Assembly: GCF_901709675.1 (NCBI RefSeq)
Contig: NC_051098.1
Coordinates: 12,307,918-12,371,917, forward strand
Reading direction: 5' to 3'
Length of the DNA: 64,000 nt
Origin: Syngnathus acus
Lineage: Eukaryota; Chordata; Actinopteri; Syngnathiformes; Syngnathidae
Shown here one piece after another: positions 1-19,115 of this stretch. The position numbers and the translations under genes are program-made. The notes below the pieces were generated by a model. That model searched no databases and was not told the origin of the DNA. It was given only the letters and a program-made list of their open reading frames with translations. Each line of letters begins with the position of its first letter. Position 1 is the stretch's first letter.

Positions 1-6008
<6,008 letters not shown>

Positions 6009-6561
6009 GAACCACTCCTTTTTTTCTTTTTTCTTTTTTTTCGGGGGGTGGGGGGTTGGGTTAACTGCTCACAGTACTCACAAAAACTTTTGGCTGAAGT
6101 GAAATTCCACCGTGAACCCAAAGGGGCTGTAATCTATCTAAAAAAAAACATGCAATGAGTACTTGAAATGCCTCCAAATCCAAAACACACACACGCAAAA
6201 GGTGACTGCTACCATGCATGACCTAGCTACCGTATTTGACGGAGCATTCGGTACACCGGTCGATTTTGCATTTTGACAGATTTGTCTTTTTAAAAACTTC
6301 GGTTACATTGCTGTTAAATGTGCATTTGTTTTTCCATCTTGAAATTTAATTCAAAAACTGCATATTGCTCACTTTCTGCCAGGTGTATGTGTGTGTTGGG
6401 TCTGACGCATTGTCAGAGGTATTTTTCAATGGCAGTCTCGAAGGGCAACAAACCACGCATGTCTTTGGTTTGAATCCTGGCAATTTGATAAAATCTTATC
6501 ACAGACTCCTTGAATGACTCAAAAGGGCTCGTTTTGGTCCAGTGGGAGTTTTACTCCTTTT

Positions 6562-6584
6562 GGGGGGGGGGGGGGGGGGGGGGG
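6562..6584. repeat. G homopolymer, 23 bp
   Basis: This is an unbroken run of about 23 G in the inferred stim1 3' UTR. In the transcript it could form a G-quadruplex. It could equally be an unstable tract whose length is uncertain in the assembly. Confidence 0.9.
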
Positions 6585-6894
6585 CTTGTACCAGACTATA
6601 CGGCGGTGTTGGGTCTGTTTGTGTTTATTTAAACGCGTTATTTATTGGAATACACATCTTATGACATCAGGAGAGAAGAAATGTTACCAAAAAAATGTAA
6701 GAGTCCTTTTTTTTTTTATATATATTTCTATTAGCTTCTTACGGTACGAACAGGATCGCATTGTATTACGATTTCAACCGAAGGCCTTCTTAGAATCGTT
6801 TTATTTTGCACTCGCCTGACCAAGGCATCACTTTTTTTTTTTTTGCAGCAGCAGCATCCCAGCAACCCAAGTGTTCAAGATGGATGCTGTAGAT

Positions 6895-7223
6895 CAGGGG
6901 TGTCAAACTCATTTTTTTTCGCGGGCCGCATTGTAGTCATAGGTTCTTTCGGAGGGCCATTATGACTGTCAACCCAAATAAACGTATGAGCACCTCGTAT
7001 TATATACAGTAAAAGCTACAAAAAAACCTGACAAATAACTCGTTTTCAAATCAGACGTATAAAAACTGGTCAAATATTTAAAATATATATATATTATTAA
7101 AAGTGAAGACAATTTGCAATTCTAGTAATGACACGAATTTGATGCACAATTTGTCTTCGCGGGCCACATAAAATGATGTGGCGGGCCGTATCTGTCCCCC
7201 GGGCCTTGAGTTTGACACCTGTG
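6895..7223 (+). mobile_element. non-autonomous hAT element, copy 1
   Basis: The left end CAGGGGTGTCAAACTCA pairs with the right end TGAGTTTGACACCTGTG, giving 15 of 17 positions. CAGGGGTG ends are typical of the Charlie-like hAT group. The body repeats the phrase CGCGGGCCGCATT..GTAGTCAT, and near the other end GTGGCGGGCCGTATCTG. It has no coding capacity. The 8 bp flanks are CTGTAGAT on the left and CTGAAGAT on the right, 7 of 8 identical, as expected for a hAT target duplication. It sits in the inferred stim1 3' UTR. Related copies lie at 15445-15710 and 62560-62950. Confidence 0.85.
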
Positions 7224-7900
7224 CTGAAGATGATGCTGAATTTCAATTCAATTTGTTGCCTGCGCCATCAAATGTGGGCGTTTGATTCACCGTGAAAAAG
7301 TTTTGCAGCTTGAATTTCTCATATCTTTTTGTTAGTGTTTTTTTTGTGTGTGTATTTACGATAGTGTGTAGGCAATTGATGTATAGTGGGTATTGGAAAA
7401 GGGCTAAAAATCCACAATTTGGTACCAATCCACCCAAATTGCGAAGCAGGAGACCAAGGATCCCACATTAAAGTGCCAAATATTTGTTGGCTGGCTCAAC
7501 ACCGGAAGGCCGTTCGGCCAGCCGCAAATCTTTCGTCTCGTATGTTTACATTTGTCAAGAGGCCTCACGCGACTATGCAGCGGTACTTTCAGCTTCAAAG
7601 TTCTCACCCAGCAAACAATAATCGGCCGAATTCTCAAGATGCGGGTTTGAGGATTTTACTAAAGGCTGCTTTTGGCTTATTTCCAATTTGGCAACGTCTT
7701 TTGCACGCCAATTGTCCCGTACGAAATCCTGAATGTTTGTTGTTGTTGATGCATGTCAAAGTGCTGCAACTATACCCCACCGCCCTTTTCTCACTTTTTA
7801 CCTTTTGACTTCTATTTATGACATCCCCACCGTCTATTTGTACAGAAACAACTTTTTGCATCTTCCGTGATAGTCTTTTATGGCACTCTTGCATGAAAGC

Positions 7901-7906
7901 AATAAA
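7901..7906 (+). terminator. stim1: candidate stim1 polyadenylation signal
   Basis: AATAAA stands in the context GAAAGCAATAAAATATTTTAGA, followed within 15 bp by an A-rich stretch. It is the first hexamer after the stim1 stop that is not inside a transposon. Confidence 0.5.
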
Positions 7907-9089
7907 ATATTTTAGACAAAAAAAAACAAACACTTTTTTTTGTTTGTGCTGCTTCATTACAAACCCAATAAGATATATATTAAAAAAAAAACTTGTCCGT
8001 TTTTCATCCCCACGGAAAGCGTGCTGCTTGATGAAGTGTGCTCTATTTTGGTCTGGTGCATTTGTCTGCGGATAATTTGCTTGACAGCGGCGCACCGCGG
8101 GAGCATGTTGAAATATGCCTTCGTAAGGGCACACGGCAGCTTTAAAAAGAACATTAGGTGCTTTGTTGGAAGTGCAACTCAAGCGCTTTGTAGGATTATT
8201 TACACACTTTAGCACAAGCGTTTGTTTGATAAAAAGGTTACAAGTCAAATCAAATTTAGATTCAAGGCTTGTGTTTGGTTGCAGAACACATTCAAAATAA
8301 ACCTCAATGCTGTCTTGAAATTTATTTTACAGCCAGCTTAAACAGCCTTAAATATTTAACTCGAAGTGACAACTTTTAAGGATGACAATACTTTTCTAGA
8401 GCTGAGGTGTAATACCAGTCTTAACCACACGGTGGCGGGCTTTATTATTTTTCTTTTTCACCTGCGGCTCTCGGCCCGCGGTGAAGAAGAGGTGTCGTCA
8501 TGCCGTGGCCTCCGGAACGCCGTCTCAGGAGTACACAACAAAATTATTTCCCCTCCAAAGTTAGTTTTAAAGTTGATGAAGGTTTCGACAGAACATGGAG
8601 ATATGCGAACTTGGACATAAGCGACGCGCACTCGTCTGACAAATTCTTAATTGGACAAATTGCAATGGAGTCGCCAGCCGGGGGAAGCGTCAACAGGTGA
8701 GTGAGCCAGCCTCTTATTTGATGACGTTTTATTTTAAAATGTTACACAAAAAGAGTTTTTGAACTTTGTGCCGTCTTTCAAGGGAATTGTGATGCGAGAG
8801 GGCATTTTGAGGCAAAATTACTTTTTTGTTTTGTGCTTGACCAGTGAATCTTTTCTCTCCGCATTTGACATGGAATTGCACTCGAGCTACGTATCATGCA
8901 CAGCACAAAATTATTTATTTATTATTTATTTAGTTATTTAAAATGTATTTATTATTTGAAATTTAATTATTATTATTAATTTAATAATTTATTTGAAAAA
9001 AGATTTCAACCTCACCCTGAGCCTATTTTGGAGCCTTTATCTGTGTGAAGGCTTGAGTTGAGTGTTGTGAATGTTCTTTTGTACTTTGC

Positions 9090-9101
9090 CCGTTAGGTGG
9101 C
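9090..9101 (+). promoter_or_regulatory. CTCF-like core word
   Basis: CCGTTAGGTGGC matches the CTCF core at 10 of 12 positions and is followed by GCTGC. It lies about 1.2 kb past the inferred stim1 end, a plausible place for a boundary, but the evidence is a motif match only. Confidence 0.3.
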
Positions 9102-10231
9102 GCTGCTGCCCTTGTGTTCTTGGCCGTCTTTCCACCCATCTTCTTTAACGCCCTCCTCATAATGGAGTTCTTTCCACATCCTTTGTTTCACTTGTGTCTT
9201 CAAGAGGTCACATGGTGTCTCCTCTTCCACTCTTTGTGTGTGTATCATTGATGATTTTTGTGCGTTTGATTATTTTGGGTTCAAACCGGCTCATGAGGGA
9301 CGCTCGCTTGTTGGCAACTCTTTTGTTTGGGAGTCTGGTGTGAATTTTTCTTCTCCCCGCCTGGGTGGTTGCTTGTCCTCGTGCATGTTTGATGCTTCTG
9401 CTGAGGCAGACTGGGCGTGGTCTCAAGATACCACAGCCATCGCTGTAGGAGGCTAAAAGGAGTCGTCGATGAGCTCTCGGCCCTGACGTCAAATTAGTTA
9501 TTCAGAACAAAACAACTCGAGTCCATTTTGTCATCCATGTTCTTAATCGCAGTTGTTCATCATGACAGCTTCATTTTGATTGTTACTCTTGACACCGCGG
9601 TAGCTGAAACTGAGAAATTTCCAGAACTGTACATTTGTTTTACGCTTTAAAAAAAATCCTTTGAAAACAAGTGGAGCTATGAAAATCACATTTTTCATGT
9701 TGCATGCAAGCTGCTGGAATAAATATATAATTTAAAAATGGTCATTGTTTGCCGACTAAGTCTTGGCTTCAAAACGGGCGCCAGTAAACAAGACTATCAG
9801 CGGCGAACCAGAACCTCCCGAGCCTGTCGCAATCTGTGACAACGACTGGCGGCCAAGAATGCCCCCCCAATACGGCTTTGGCATTCCGTGAAATAAAAGT
9901 CCAATGAAACAATGATGCATTGCGCTTGCCCTCGCTGTCCTGTTGACTTTGTCACGCCGCTTATCCTTGCTCTTAGACAACAAAGCGCCGACGGCCTATC
10001 GACGGCATCCGGGGAAGAAGGGCCGCCCGTCGTTTGCGTATCTCTGAGAGCCAAAGTAAAGCTCAGTGTGATGATTTTTCCTTTGAAAAGCTGTCAGAAG
10101 TTGCCACTTGCGACTCGCAAAAGTCCCGAAGCCTGCTCGCCGATAACGAGAACTCAATGCCCCAAAATTACCATCAAAAACCTTTCTGCTGCAGATGACG
10201 AATGGCCGAAATGTCTAGCTGCCGTAGTCTA

Positions 10232-10243
10232 GCGCCATCTACT
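10232..10243 (-). promoter_or_regulatory. CTCF-like core word
   Basis: GCGCCATCTACTGC holds the reverse CTCF core with one mismatch. No other support is visible. Confidence 0.25.
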
Positions 10244-13200
10244 GCTGAGATATACGTACTTGATTTCAGTATCGGCGGCTGGTATCGGCAGCCTCCGCAA
10301 CTACTCTAGAAGTCCAAATAAGGCCGGTATTAGCCCAATTCTGTTACCCGGTACTTGAGCTGCAACGATTCATCGACTATCAAATGAATCAATAACCATA
10401 TGGAGTACAAAGTTGTGTATTTTTGAGGGAGGAAAGTTTCTATTTCTGGCTACGCTGAAGAAAATATGTTGCAGGAAAAAGTTGAGCGCATAAAACGTGA
10501 CACTGCAGCTCTGCTTACCTTGTGGCTTTCACACGAGCGTGTTTCCGCCTCCATATGTCTAAAAAAATTTTCCCCCCCTCTCGACGGGCGTGATATTAAT
10601 ATCCTTGGGCGATACTTGATATTACATTTTTCATATGCACTCCACTGAAACAAACACAACTTATTACTTGGCCTGCGCCATGTTTAATGTATGACTTTCT
10701 CAACGTTAAGAGTGCAGCATTATTTGATGCGAGAGTTGAATCTCAAGATCAAGAGAAATTGCGCAGGTATATTGAATTGTCCATTCCGGGAAAACACTCG
10801 GCAGAATCGAGAAGCAAAGGGTTGCTTTAGCTAGCGGCCGTTAGTTATGACAGCGCCCCCAATGAGCAGCGAGCGACAGGTCCGTCCGTCCTCGGGCTCT
10901 TTGGAATGAAGATACCTGGGCGAGGTTCCGAGCACGATTGGGGTTGCAAAGTTTGCTTTTCCGCCCGCTTTCAAACCTGAAGCTAACGCTGTTTGCTAGC
11001 GCTAGCGTGTGCACGGTTTAACGCAGCTTTGCTTACCTTGAGGGACCCTTCGATTTTGCTTGATAGTGTCTGCTCCCATCGTGTTCCCCCCCGCAGACGT
11101 TGATGGAGAAGGACGTTTCAATTGGATGCCGTCTCCCTCGTCCGCAATTTGCCTTTTGAACGCTGACAACTATAATGAGGCCAAATTGAACTTGGAAACG
11201 TCACGTCTGCTACTCCATTAAATGGCCGTCGGCGGCGTTGATCAAAATGATGACATCGTCGACGTCTATAAAGTGACGGCTACATCATAAACGTCCCCGT
11301 GTCGTCCCTCGCCCAATCGCTAATTGGAAGCTGCAGTCATTTGAAATCTTGCCGCAAAGCCGTCCTCATAGGTTCCCGTGGATCCAATCCCCCCTCGTTG
11401 AAACCTAAATCCAGACTTGAAAGCTGAACCGGGAAGCCCGGGTAAGCGTGCCTTGGACCTCTTCGAGTCTATTCGGCGCACGTTTCCAAGGCATCCGTAT
11501 CTGCCGGCGCGAGCCTCCAAATGGGCCAAATGATCGCATTTTCAGCCGTAATCAATATCCCCGGGTGACAGCGCTCGACTATTTTTCATCCCGCTCGTTG
11601 TCGGCCGAAAATGATATGTGGCTATTTCCTGGCTCAGCATCCCGGAGATGGAAATGTATTTTTTGAAAGCTTCATCGATTCTCCTGCTTTCAAAGCCCCG
11701 AGAGCCCCGGCCGGAAAGCCGCCTGCTTTTGCTTTTGGTTGTGGTTGCCACCTTCCATTTTTGCTGCTTGTGTTTGGCATCTCGGTGGTCAAGCAAATCG
11801 AAGAAATGGAGCCCGAGCAGGGATGGTGTGTGGATTCTGGAACCTTCTTGGTGACATTGTGCCATTTTCTACGTTCCTCAAACTGAATCGATGCAACAAT
11901 TTAGCAGTGACATTTTCGCCCCCCTAATCTGAGTACACTTCATAATAATCATGATTTTATTTTATTAATTGACTTTAAGCGGGATTAAAACAATATTTAT
12001 CCGAAAATCCTCTTTGGGAAAAGGTGCTGGCAATCGTCCCTAACACGTGGCAACTTTTAACGGGCTAAATGTTTTGCAACAAGGCCTGCAGTTATCAAAT
12101 TGTTGACCTGCATCCTCACTTGGCTATTTTTAGTCGGAGCTCATTTGATCCTATTTGCAACAGCTCGCTTCCTTGTCATCATTTTACGTCGAATGGACGC
12201 TCACGTGGTAAGAAACGGGATCGCAGGCACGGCTGTCATCTGAACCGGCGTCCTCGCGTCCTCTGCTGTTTGTTGCTCATTAAAGCCGCTTAGCGTGAGC
12301 GTGTGTATGTGTGCGTGTGTGGCAGCTGTACCCGCAGACGTCCTTCTGCGCCCCCCCCTCCTCCCCATCACCGCCACCCTTGTTTGACACTTGAGCTCTG
12401 CCCGTGCCAGATGAGTTCCCGTTTGACGGGCGGCTGGACGCGCGGCGTTCGATTCCTTCCGCGACTTCATCTGTCAGCCCGTGTTACTCTTCGCCTTCTA
12501 AAGCCGTGCTGACACCTCCGGCGTCCCTCCTGGCCTGTGACTCCTTTCTCCTCGGCGTCACCTTCCTCCAACTCTCAGCGCTAAGGAGTCCGCCTGGCGC
12601 CGCATCCCAAATTCCCCGTCAAAGTTATCATTCATTTTGACTGACACTCTCGGAGAGGTTATTCGACAAAGCTCTGTCATGAAATTTGGATCGCACGGTT
12701 CCGATGTCATTGTAGTCCACCGCCAGTACCCTGAGTTCCAAGCTCGGTTACAAAACGAATCCGACTTGTATCTCGAGGCGAGACCGAATGCGGTCAATTC
12801 ACAGCTCCAAAAGCGCCGTCGCATTTGTCAACGTTTTCTCCATGTCGTTGCGGCGCATGTCGGCGATTCATTTGCTTTCTTTGACATTTTCATCTTATTG
12901 CCTCACCATTAATTATCCCGGCGCCGCTACATGAACTTTAACATTGGCACGGGATTGTTGTTGATGAACGACACGTCCGTATGTTGTTTGCCGGCGTACA
13001 AAGGCGGCAGGCGGGGAGGGGGGACCATTCGTCAAATTAAGGCCCGCAAAGCCCGGCTGATTAATGATGATGACATGATGTTTGGAGAGAAAATCAAAAT
13101 GAAAATGCGCTTGGCAAACAACACGCTCCAGTGGTCAGATCAAACAATGGCGTGCCCGCTCGCCTCCAGATTAGGTATTTACAGTCGCCTGGCAAATGTT

Positions 13201-14679
13201 CCCCACCCTCCCTCATAAATTAAGAGCTCGTTTGCGCTTTAAGCAGATTTACACTCATTCGGTGCATTCTTTTTTTACTTTCATTGCTGCAAAGTTTTGC
13301 TCGTAATTTTGGATGCTTAGGTGTCAGACGCGAGGAACTTGTTGCGCAATACAATACAAAAAAAGTGGACGTATGAATTTTAAAAAGAATGCTCATGTGA
13401 TTAGCGAGTGGCCAAAACTTTTTATTTTTTTATTATTTTTTCCAGTGGCCAAAAGTGCAATGTCTAACAACTTGGGCTTCTACTTTGGTACTTACCTTGA
13501 GTTTAAATTCACGTGTTGGAATATATATAAAAAAAAAAAAAAAAGGTCGTCCAAGATGCCCTCATCAAAAGCAGAGTGTCCCGCCTCTGCTATTAGCGTC
13601 TCGGCCAGCTCGTCTTCGATTTGCCGCCGTTAATGCTAATGGAGTGCCGTATCGGCCGGCGACCGTAAAGGTGATGGCTAGCCCGAGTGGACTCGCGTCC
13701 CCGTACGAGGCCCCCGTCTCCAGATGGGCCGGCGGAGATTTAGTGGGCGATGGCGGGCTCTTTTAAATGAGCGAGTGCTGCAAACGCAGGCGCCGCGTCC
13801 CCCCGCCAGGCCATTTGGAGTGCGGCGGCGCCGGGGTCCCGGCCGTTTGGAAGATTGACAGCACCATCGGAGACGTCTTAATCACGTCGCCCCGTCCCGT
13901 TAATCAGGCCAAGTAGGACTGTGAAATGTAATGCGGCTGTCCATCAAGGCGCCCGCCATCATAATTTGGCTAACCTTCAAGGAAAGTTCATTCGTCCGAC
14001 AGACGGCGGAGCGGACAATCTGTGCGTCACTCCTCCTCCGGCCTTCACACTTGTAAATCGCTAAAGTCAACATTTAATTTTCTTTTATTTTACTTTATTT
14101 TTAATATTGGGTCCAAATAATGATAAATGGCTAAAGTTATGCCACGTAACCTCCAGTGCGCTATAAATGAAACATCTATTAATAGCTTTAAAAATGAACT
14201 CTTTTCCTCATTCGGTTTCCAACACGACGGCTGCTGATAAAGTTCAAGTTCAGCAGACATTTTGCGGCTTGCTCAAGGCAGACATGTTTTCCCCAACACG
14301 TGCCAACAAAGCGACAGCAGAAGGCTGAGCGCCATCAGCCCCGTGCGAGGAAACCGATCCCGCAAAAAACATGTCGGGGAAGGAGAATGTGATTATGGAA
14401 ACACCTGCTTTAATTCAGTGAAAGTGCACTTCTTTCTTGCAGTTAGTTGCATTTTCAACCGGAGAAGAGGAAGAAGGTGGTGATGATCTTATTTCTTGTC
14501 CTCATTCGATTTGGAGCCATCAAAGGCGCTCGCTTGGATTCCTAAAGCCTGAGCGGCTACACGTTAACTAGCAAGTGTTAGCAGGACGACGCGCTTGCTT
14601 GTGACCACGACAGCTAATGGCCGTCCATTATTACTCACTATTATTTTTTGGTAGATAAAGAGTAAGATATTTTCTTGTT

Positions 14680-14971
14680 GTTGTCATGGCTTAACCGAGT
14701 GACCAAGGCCATCAATTTGATCTCACTCCCGTTGTTCCCCCCCCCCCCCCTCACGTTAGCTTAATGCTAATGCATTTTGAGCAAACGTCCCACTTATATA
14801 TAGATATTTTCAAAACTTTTTGTTGCCAATGTTGTCATGGCTTAACCGAATGACCAAGGCCATCAACTCGATCTCACTTCTTTTTCAGACAAAACTAGCC
14901 CGTCAGTTGTTTTCCCCCCCCCCCCCTCACGTTAGCTTAACGCTAATGCGTTTTGAACAAACGTGCCACTT
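14680..14971 (+). repeat. local tandem duplication, two copies
   Basis: Copy A (14680-14795) and copy B (14831-14971) share GTTGTCATGGCTTAACCGA, a C run, and then CACGTTAGCTTAA.GCTAAT. Copy B carries an extra stretch of about 25 bp before the C run (TTTTTCAGACAAAACTAGCC). Several point differences show that the duplication is not recent. Neither copy has coding capacity or inverted ends, so this looks like a segmental duplication rather than a transposon. Confidence 0.85.
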
Positions 14972-17900
14972 CCCTCGTCCGTCAGCGAGCCATCTTAATA
15001 GTGTCATTAAGGTTAGCGTCTATTACCAGTGACTAATGTCTGCTTGCTTTACGGCGCGCCGCTAATGCGCCGGGCTAGGAAAAACACCATCCTAATTCTG
15101 CCGACCGCAGCGGCCCGCTGTAATTGAGATGTTATAGTGTTTGGAGAAATGGGGAGGGGGCGTGGGGGCACGCCAGCGTTAGCTGTTGGAAAGTGTTATT
15201 AAATTGAGTGTGGCCATAGCCGGGGCACGCCGCTATTTGCGTGAAGAGCCGCTGACCCTGTTGAGCTGAGCAGCCAGCACGGCTCTTCATCCAAATTGTG
15301 GAAACCAAAATTGCCCGACGATGCTCGAGAGGGAGGGAGAAGACCGTTTCACGTACGTGAGGCCACACCCATATTTTACATCACTTTCTATGCATTCGTA
15401 CACAAATGTATGCCCCAATTATATGTTAAATTCTTCTTCTACTGCATCTGTGTCAAACTCAAGGCTCGGGGCCAGATACGGCCTGCCATATCATTTTATG
15501 TGGCCCGCAAAGACAAATTCGGCATCGACTTTGTCATTACTAAAATGACTGTCTACACTTCTAAAAAAAAAAATAGAGATATTGCTTGCAATTTGTTTTA
15601 CCACTTTTTTTAAAAAAATTTGAAGAGTTTTTACTTGTCTCTGATTTCAAAACTAGTTCATCAGTTTGTTTTGTAACTTATACTGTATATAGAAGACGTT
15701 GCACTCACTACACTTGTATTTTGGTTTTTTTTTTCCCAAGACACTCAATTAGACAAAATGTCCATCTGCCAATATGCAACGCAAAGGTTATGAACGTGCC
15801 CTTGGGCAAAAAAAGGTTGAGCTCCTCCTTCATAAATTGCCCGCCCGCTCGCCAGGCACTTTCATTGCCGCTTGTAAATAGAAGCCGTGCTGTATTTTAT
15901 GACGGGCATCAGCAACTCGTTGGGATTCTTATTACGCCGCTGTTCTGTTCTTTGTGTGCTTAGCTTGACGCCGCGCGCACGTAAGGGAATGTAATCCCGA
16001 GGTAATTGCACTTTGCCCGGCCCGGCCCAGCCGTACATAACATTTACATATGGACGAGCCTCTGCTGGCGTTTTGATGGAATCGCTGATAAGCGCAGAAT
16101 GTTAAGAGCCACGCGGGCTGCCGTACATTTATGATGATGACATATTTTTATTAGCTATTGTATGTTATTTCCCCATAAATGTTCACCTCCAAATGATTCA
16201 ACGTGCACATTTAGAGGCTCCATAAAGGTTCCTTTATGTTTGGAATCATCATGACAACAGAGAAAGCAATTATTGTTGAAATTGCTTGTGGGGGGTGAAA
16301 CGCCCAAGCCGCCTTGAAATGCCAGCCAAAGTTGAAATGCTTGAGTTGAGGAGGAGTAGCTCAACTGTCTTTAGTTTTTTTAAATGGACATTTGGAATGA
16401 GATGATTCAAGAGGATTCAATAAAACAATTTTGTTCATGAAATGTGGAAAAAAGTTCCCAATATATTTGGAATCAGCTGAGCACTTTAATTTTCTTTTTT
16501 TTTTTGTTAAACGTCTCCCACTTTTTTTTTTTTTCTCCTTCTTCTTCCACTGAAAGAGATTAAAAATAGTTTGGCGATGTGGTCGTCTCCCGAGTTCCCT
16601 CCCATTCTGGGATTAGGAACGCTGCGAGCCACTAGATTATCCAGTATCTGGGCAGGCAGATGCGCCCATGAGGGGAAAAGAGGAAAAAAAAACACAGACG
16701 CACAAAAAACGAGCCAGATCTCCATCAAGGCACTTGATTGTGCTCGCTCCGAAAAAGCTAATTTCACGCCGTCAACATGTCAAGGCGACCGTTTTTTGTC
16801 TCAACGTCTTTCTTGATCCTCCCTCCTACACTCTGGATTGTCACACACACGCTTTATTTGCTGAGTATGGCAAATGCCCGCACGTACATTTGGAAAGAGG
16901 TTCAGCCAAACCTGAAGCAGCACAGCACGGCAGTCGGCCGGCCGAGCATCTCGGCTCTGCTAATTTTGCCCGGCGCGGCGCGGCTTCGTCCTTATCGGCA
17001 CGCCGCAACTGTGGCAGCCGCCAGTCGGGCTCCCGCTTGAGTGCCTTTATCCAGAAGAGGCTCTTGTCTGCCGCTGATAAGCCGGCAAACGTAGCGGGAC
17101 CCGCGTCCAGCGCTTGCCTCCGCCAGGGACCGGAAAATACTTTTACCCTCGAGTCTAATCAGTGATCGGGTCCGGCCAATGTTACTTTGAGTGCTATTTT
17201 CACCTTAATGGTTTCTCATTAGCAATTCCATGCGTGCGTGTGGCTGGAAAGCGAAGCGTGGAGAGTCCCTGTGCATTTTGTCTGAGCATGCCCAAAAAGT
17301 CAAAGGTCACAACAAAAGGCAGAAAAGAATAGTCAATGGCTTCATTCTGCCGTGGCTGGCATCTAACGACCACTTCGTCCGCGTTTTGATGTGAAAACAA
17401 CTTTAAGAACAAAGCCGCCGGATGCTAATTCGGGCGATGCTTTTTTTTTTTCTTCTCTTGTCTGCGCCAGCTAATTTTACACAAGGGGGGCCTTTGCACA
17501 TCAAAGGCACTCTGATGACACCGACTCGCAGTTTGATTTCACATCACAGCATCGATCGAGTGTACCGCCGCCGCTTCGACTCGACGCGCCTATGGCGAGC
17601 GTTGTAATCACACGGCGATGATCTTGATTTAGCTTAACCACACAATTTTGACCTTCAAGCAGCATATTTCTATCCACATCAGCTCGGCGGCTGCCCTCGG
17701 AGGTCCCGTCGTCGATGCAAATCTGTTTCGGAAGACGCTCGCCTCCTCGTTTTATTGCCAACTTGCTGCCGCCTTTGATTCTTATTGATTCCAGGGACTA
17801 ATTGTGAAAATAGTGGCCAAAAAAGAATCCAGGGTCACCGTGTACGATCATAGCATCAGCAGCATTCCGGATTTCTTTTGGCCTCGTACTTAATGCCTGC

Positions 17901-18899
17901 TGCTTTTGAAATCTTGATACAGAAATGTGACAGCTTGAAAAACGTCCAATTTGAAGGTTTTACCTGGCGAGCAAGCAAGCGGACTTCTTGGCCATGAGGT
18001 TTGCCCTGGCGACAGATGTTCCTGTTAGATTCTTGGAACAGCAAAAGCCACATCTCTTTCGCAGAAAGATTAATTATGTTCACACTGATTGTTATTAGCG
18101 GGAAAGCGTGACGGAGCGGCAAAATCAGGTGGGCAGCAAGAAAATGAGCAAGGCGGCTTGCGTGTTGATGATATTCATTTGTGCCGTACGTGTGGAAAAA
18201 AAATCTGGCTGCCATTAGGATATGAAATCGGCAGTGTCAGAAAAGCGCCAATTGTGAGGTTTAGGGGATAGCCTTTGACTTTTGGGCTCGGATTATCACG
18301 GATTGTTGGGGCCGGCCCGATTGGGCTCGACTTTCATTGATTTGCTGCTTATTTTCCAAAAACATTTTTTCAAGTGTTCAATCGCGGCGGCTTTTGCTCA
18401 GTCGTTTATTTTTTGTTCTTTGGAAGTTTACTAATGTTAAATAACCTTGGTTTGAAACCTTATTAGTGGTTTTATTGTAACACTGTGAAAGGATCGTTTT
18501 TTTTTTTTATACTGTTAATTTCAGCCTTGGCCATCACGAATGGCTTCAGTTTATTTTTTTAGTTTATTTATGCGAGACTCAATCCCACAAAACAAGGCAA
18601 CAAGAGAGTAAAAACATTTTCAACTCATGTCTAACCTTCAAGGTTTTACTACTTTGAAAAGAATTCTCTCTGAATTAACCATTTGGCCAAAACGACTTTT
18701 TTATTGGATGATGTGACGACACGCCGCTGATGGTCATCATCGGGGCTCGGGTCGCACTGCACCGCAATGTTTGCTCTTTAGCTAACTTGACTCTTTGGCT
18801 TCTTCACCTTGTCCGGTTTGCGTCGCGCCTTGTCTCCGATTAAACCTAATTAAGGTCAGGTCATCACCACAAACATGAGAGCTTTTTTGTGGTGTGTTT
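14972..18899. other. intergenic DNA between stim1 and the 19 kb exon
   Basis: Apart from the truncated hAT copy there is no identified gene. T-rich tracts lie at 16495-16535 and 18500-18509. GC-rich, TAAT-containing blocks at about 15040-15300, 15960-16130 and 16900-17160 could be regulatory. The overlapping open frames at 16668-17165 have no protein-like features and I treat them as chance. Confidence 0.55.
15445..15710 (-). mobile_element. hAT element, truncated copy 3
   Basis: Read on the minus strand, this copy has the same terminal part as the copies at 6895 and 62560: GGCCACATAAAATGAT.TGGC, GGGCCGTATCTG, then TTGAGTTTGACACAGATG at the end. On the + strand it begins GTGTCAAACTCAAGGC. 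The homologous internal part ACTGTATATA is also visible near 15681. The distal end is missing or too diverged to place. It has no coding capacity. Confidence 0.7.
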
Positions 18900-18983
18900 C
18901 CCAGGTTTCTCAGCGCTCCTTCCCAGAGTTCAGAAGGTGGATAACGCTCCCACCTCTGGCAACAGAAGCTCCAGCGCTGTGGA

Positions 18984-19115
18984 ATGAATTCCCCTCGGCG
19001 TGATAGAGGAGAGAGAATATTCCGGCGGCAGCAGCAGCTGCGTCGGCATCCTCGACGGCATCACGCGACAGAGCGGAGGAGAGAGAGCGGCGGGTGGTTG
19101 GGCGGGTGGATGTGA
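18984..19115 (+). other. possible upstream ORF in a 5' UTR
   Basis: An ATG at 18984 opens a 43-codon frame that ends at TGA 19113-19115. It matters only if transcription begins upstream of it, which the sequence does not show. The peptide is Arg- and Gln-rich and not recognisable. Confidence 0.25.

Larger units (their letters stand above)
6009..7925 (+). other. stim1: stim1 3' untranslated region (end inferred)
   Basis: No further coding frame is seen after the stim1 stop. The region holds a 23 G run, an AT-rich patch and a hAT insertion. The best polyadenylation signal is AATAAA at 7901-7906, followed by an A-rich stretch, which would give a 3' UTR of about 1.9 kb. An earlier AATAAA at 6977-6982 lies inside the hAT element. 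Confidence 0.55.
7926..14679. other. intergenic DNA downstream of stim1
   Basis: I see no convincing gene. An AT-rich low-complexity island lies at 8907-8997. CTCF-like words lie at 9090-9101 and 10232-10243, and a TGACGTCA palindrome at 9484-9491. An A run lies at about 13529-13544. GC-rich blocks with scattered TAAT words, for example 11040-11330 and 13660-14060, could be regulatory, but nothing in the sequence proves it. Short clusters of GCTAGC-like words occur at about 10830-11010. Confidence 0.6.

Noticed and set aside
7634-8248. 204-codon minus-strand frame after stim1
   Set aside because: Basic, low-complexity translation with no family resemblance; overlaps the likely stim1 3' end.
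8665-8696. Possible mini first exon: ATG followed by 10 codons and a CAG|GTGAGT donor
   Set aside because: No promoter signal, no signal peptide and no downstream partner exon recognised; a donor-like word after an ATG is expected by chance.
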